Positions 60,771 to 64,000 of a DNA stretch of 64,000 bases are shown one piece after another. The first letter of the stretch is position 1, and every line of letters starts with the position of its first letter. A program made the position numbers and the translations under genes. This stretch comes from Ophiodon elongatus (Eukaryota > Chordata > Actinopteri > Perciformes > Hexagrammidae), in NCBI GenBank assembly GCA_016806645.1, contig JACSYO010002073.1:483501-547500 (forward strand), read 5' to 3'. The notes below the pieces were generated by a model, which did not search any database, was not told where the DNA came from, and worked only from the letters and a program-made list of their open reading frames with translations.

Positions 60771-61049
60771 TCATAATAATATATATTCATCTGTAAAACT
60801 TCTTGCAGCCCCCTCTTGGTAATATTCAATCTACAACCAGATTTTCAGGCCCCACAACTGGCTCTTATTGATCTCATTGGTACCAAATGCCCAAAGAAAA
60901 GCGCAATAGATATTAGTAGGTATAGCTCCTGGAGGTACACGTGCCTTGGCTGGCTCTCAAATTGTACAGGTGTCATCCTCGGAACTATAGGTTGTTCATT
61001 AATTGCAGATGTGATATAATTTGCAGCACATAAAACACATCTTCACTAC

Positions 61050-61050
<1 letters not shown>

Positions 61051-61094
<44 letters not shown>
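61051..61094. repeat. (TA)n microsatellite
   Basis: About 22 TA units. Confidence 0.95.
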
Positions 61095-61096
<2 letters not shown>

Positions 61097-61744
61097 ATGT
61101 CTTTATGGAGGATGCCACCTACCTAGAATGGTTGGGTCTGAGTGGTTGTGAAAAATAAGCTTTTAATGTTACACTATAGTCGTATAATCACATTACAGGC
61201 ATTCATTGTTGATTTTGTTACCATTTTCTCATGTTGCCCTATTATATTATTCCATATTTACATTTTAAACACAATATTTTATCATCTTTATTATGGTTCG
61301 TCGACTATATTATCGAGCATAGACTGTAAACAAGCCATATTATTTTGACTTCCACCCAGTATTATACTGACAGCAGCTGAACCGTAAACCATGGGGGGGG
61401 AATAGCGTATAGTTCTTGTTTGATTCTCCGTACTACCCGTAGTTTCATGCTCTCAATGCGGAAGCCGTATGAATGGCTACAGCGTTAACTGGTATTAGTG
61501 TTTTTATTCGCAACGACAGCCACAAGTATATAATATAGATGCGTTTTATTTAATGCCGAGAACGTGGCTTTTGTAATACGTCCTTTGACGGTGCGTCCAT
61601 GTGGAAGAGAATGCTATGGCTCGCTATCTCCTCCTGTATTTCCTATAAACTGAGTAGCAAGCGTCATGTCAGTTGCTAGCTAGCAGGTTATCTTACAAAC
61701 ACACTCGTCCCTTTTTTTAAAAAAGTGTCCCGTCAACCAGCACA

Positions 61745-62218
61745 ATGAAAGTCCGCTCGTCCGTGTTCGCCTCGTTCATCTTAATATGCGAAGTGGTTGG
61801 CGTCGCCCTCTTCCTTCGGGGTTTTTTCCCGGTTCCTCTCAAGTCTTCCTTCTCGTCCAAGAGCAAGCTGTCAGATCTGCCAGCTGAGCCGCAGACAGGT
61901 GAGTCTGAGCGAGACGCACGCGAGCATCTGCCCGCGCTGTCCACGGCCACATGTCAACAACTCATTGAAACAAACAAACAACAACAACAACTACTACTCC
62001 CTTTAATTACAGGAAGCTCTCCCAACTCCTCTCGCCTCCCCGAGCCGCTCTTTAAACGGGTGGTCATCATGCTCGTGGACGCGCTGCGGGAGGACTTCGT
62101 GTTTGGAGCCAACGGACGCAGGAACATGCCCTACACCAGGCACCTGGTGGAGCGGGGCTCCGCGCACAGCTTCGTGGCCAAGGCCAGACCCCCCACGGTC
62201 ACCATGCCCAGGATCAAG
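61745..62218 (+). CDS. pigg: PIGG: GPI ethanolamine phosphate transferase 2, exons 1-2 (partial)
   Basis: PIGG adds ethanolamine phosphate to the second mannose of GPI anchors in the ER membrane. Exon 1 is 61745-61898 (phase 1 donor ACAG|GTGAGT). Exon 2 is 62013-62218 (acceptor TTTAATTACAG, donor ATCAAG|GTACGA). Together they give 120 residues. An N-terminal signal anchor ends in VALFLRGFFPVPLKSS, matching FLRGFFPAPVRSS of mammalian PIGG. The alkaline-phosphatase-superfamily fold begins with VVIMLVDALREDFVFG, where Asp74 should bind metal. ARPPTVTMPRIK aligns Thr115 with the catalytic nucleophile. PIGN and PIGO share the fold but not the FLRGFFP start. The remaining exons lie beyond 64000. 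Confidence 0.92.
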
Positions 62219-62263
62219 GTACGACGAGGAGGAGAGGAGATGCAGCTTGTTCTTTAGCAATAG

Positions 62264-62264
<1 letters not shown>

Positions 62265-62307
<43 letters not shown>
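62265..62307. repeat. (TA)n microsatellite
   Basis: About 21 TA units just inside pigg intron 2. Confidence 0.95.
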
Positions 62308-62313
<6 letters not shown>

Positions 62314-63843
62314 CTAAGATAACAATAAGGTGCAAATCCAAAATATGTACAATACACAGGATGCCAAACTCGTCCTTCAAGTTTGTCCACTATGTATCAT
62401 CCCACTCATGGCAATGGTGTCTTTAAATCTGACTTTAATTCAAAACTAAATAGGTATAATATGCTACACAGCCTATATAACACTTTAACTGATGCTGATG
62501 AAATTCTTTAAAGGTTGTTATCTATATATTTTTATTTTGGTCATGACACATCCCATAAAAGGACCAAAGCCAGCATCGTGTTAGTCTCTGGGTTCTTGCT
62601 GACTGCCCTATAGCCTGTCTGTGGCTATCAGCTTCACGCCCAGCTTTTCCTACTGAAGATGTATATCTTTAAAAACTGGTCTCGAATATTTTGTTTGTTT
62701 TTCCTAAAAACAGACATGACACGACCTGTCAGAGTTCAGGTAGACTTCAGTGTTCCAGTAGCAGTCTGATGTGACACCTCTGCAGAAACATTCAGGGGAT
62801 GTTGGAGGCGTTGATGCAACTGAAGGATCTTATTTGAAGCTGCAGTTTGTGGCGCTGTCTGTGCGACGAAATCAAGGTTATTGTTGGAGCTAATGCAAAG
62901 TTCAAATTGACTGGATTTAGTCAAATATAGATGACTTACTGAGAATGTTATGCCTTGATTAGGTAGTGACAGAGAGATGCAACAAAGCTCCCCACAGGGA
63001 GTGAAAAGGGAGCGTTGCCTTAAACCCTCGTCCACCGGGGAGCCTCAACTTGATTTATTTATTTTTTTTACACTGCAAAATTTTTTTTATCCTGGAATAA
63101 ATTGAGTTTAACATTGTCGCTTGACTTAATCAGTAAATGTCAGATTAGATCTATATTTGAAAGGATTTTCAAATGTTTTTTTTCAACAATTATTTGCATG
63201 TGAAAGTAGTGCTGAAACGATTATTCAATTGAATTGCATGACTTAGGAATAATCAAACACTGAAAACACTGAAAAACTGAATAATTTAAGTTGTTTGTTA
63301 TGCAAAACAAATGCAAATTTTGTGCTTCCATCTTGTGAAATATGAGGATTTCTTTGTTTTGTATCATTATAAATTGAATATCTTTGAGGTTTTTTGACTG
63401 TTGGTCGGCCAAAAGAAGCAATTTGAGGTTTTCTATTTGGGCTCTGGGAAAACATGACTCGTAATGAGTAAGACAGCAAAACAAAAATGAAATTCTCTCA
63501 TCACCAATATTTCATCCAGCCAATCTAAATATCTTTAAAAAAAAGAAAGGAAAAAAAAGTAATCCTTATTAATAAATCAGGCCGTGTCATTGATGAAATT
63601 ATCTTTTCCAAGAGAGACCTGAGATTCAAGTGTCGGAGCGAAAAATGCCAGAAAAGCCACAGTATTCCCGTGAGCTCAGAATAATCGTGCAAAAGGACAT
63701 TTTGAGATGAGCGCTAAGTTTCCAGCCTACAACTGCAAATAACACACACAAAAAGGTGAAAACACGGCGTGTTGTCACATTGAGAGTATTTTGGGAGCAG
63801 AGCCGGGAGGGTTATGTCATGTTCGCCGCATGACAGTTGGTTG

Positions 63844-63844
<1 letters not shown>

Positions 63845-63878
<34 letters not shown>
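63845..63878. repeat. (GA)n microsatellite
   Basis: About 17 uninterrupted GA units. Confidence 0.95.
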
Positions 63879-63880
<2 letters not shown>

Positions 63881-64000
63881 GTGTCAACGGGGATTTTGCA
63901 AACAGGACTGATTTTCCAGAAGAGAGAGGAAAAAAAAAAAAAGAATAAAAAAAAAAAGCTTTGTCCGTGTGGGTGCCGGGCAGTGCCGAGGCATCTAACT

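Larger units (their letters stand above)
59444..61744. other. intergenic region guf1-pigg
   Basis: The 2.3-kb spacer contains a TG array (59840-59862), a decayed LINE reverse-transcriptase fragment (60540-60770) and a TA array (61051-61094). The last 300 bp presumably hold the pigg promoter and 5' UTR; no TATA box or clear motif was found there. Confidence 0.7.
62219..64000 (+). other. pigg: pigg intron 2 (5' part)
   Basis: The next PIGG exon, expected to start ALMTGSLPGF, was not found here, so the intron is at least 1.8 kb. It contains a TA array (62265-62307), a GA array (63845-63878) and purine-rich A tracts near 63925-63958. Confidence 0.75.

Noticed and set aside
62003..62260. Open frames in other phases over pigg exon 2
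   Set aside because: They are shadows; only the frame with LVDALREDFVFG and TVTMPRIK is meaningful.
1..64000. tRNA, rRNA or snoRNA genes
   Set aside because: No stretch showed a convincing cloverleaf with A/B boxes, rRNA segment or paired C/D or H/ACA boxes by eye; a covariance-model scan would be needed to exclude small ones.

Overview
The window is vertebrate nuclear DNA, almost certainly from a ray-finned (teleost) fish. The evidence is split genes with GT-AG introns, protein sequences close to but distinct from the mammalian orthologues, compact intergenic distances, and very many long dinucleotide arrays (TG/CA, GA/TC, TA). There is no operon, CRISPR array, insertion sequence, rRNA or tRNA that I could support. 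All recognised genes lie on the + strand.

Layout: (1) 1-2675 holds the end of a GABA-A receptor alpha-4 gene (gabra4). Only its terminal coding exon (2142-2675) is inside the window, preceded by what should be its last intron. (2) 2676-19000 is the 3' flank of gabra4 and intergenic DNA, with a tight cluster of long simple repeats at 15.0-18.85 kb. (3) 19614-46792 is a complete GABA-A receptor alpha-2 gene (gabra2) with nine coding exons, 455 codons, and a probable non-coding first exon ending near 19115. (4) 46793-52551 is the 3' flank and intergenic DNA. (5) 52552-59282 is a complete guf1 gene (mitochondrial EF4/LepA-type GTPase) with seventeen coding exons and 676 codons. (6) 61745-64000 holds the first two coding exons of pigg (GPI ethanolamine phosphate transferase 2); the rest lies beyond the window.

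The two receptor genes are neighbours in the same head-to-tail order as in mammalian 4p12 clusters (alpha-4 upstream of alpha-2). Both encode subunits of the same pentameric chloride channel. The expected gamma-1 gene is not seen between gabra2 and guf1, where only about 5.8 kb separates the two coding regions. guf1 and pigg are housekeeping genes with no evident functional link to the receptor cluster. guf1 also maps near the cluster in human, so its presence fits ancestral linkage.

I saw no new gene system. The points worth a second look are a NAGNAG splice acceptor in gabra4, a perfect 15-bp hairpin in a gabra2 intron, several palindromic or inverted-repeat elements that look like non-autonomous transposons, a decayed LINE reverse-transcriptase fragment between guf1 and pigg, an unusual GC-rich block open on both strands near 50.3 kb, and the microsatellite cluster just upstream of gabra2. 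All exon boundaries were read by eye from splice signals, reading frame and remembered family sequences; no alignment was run.
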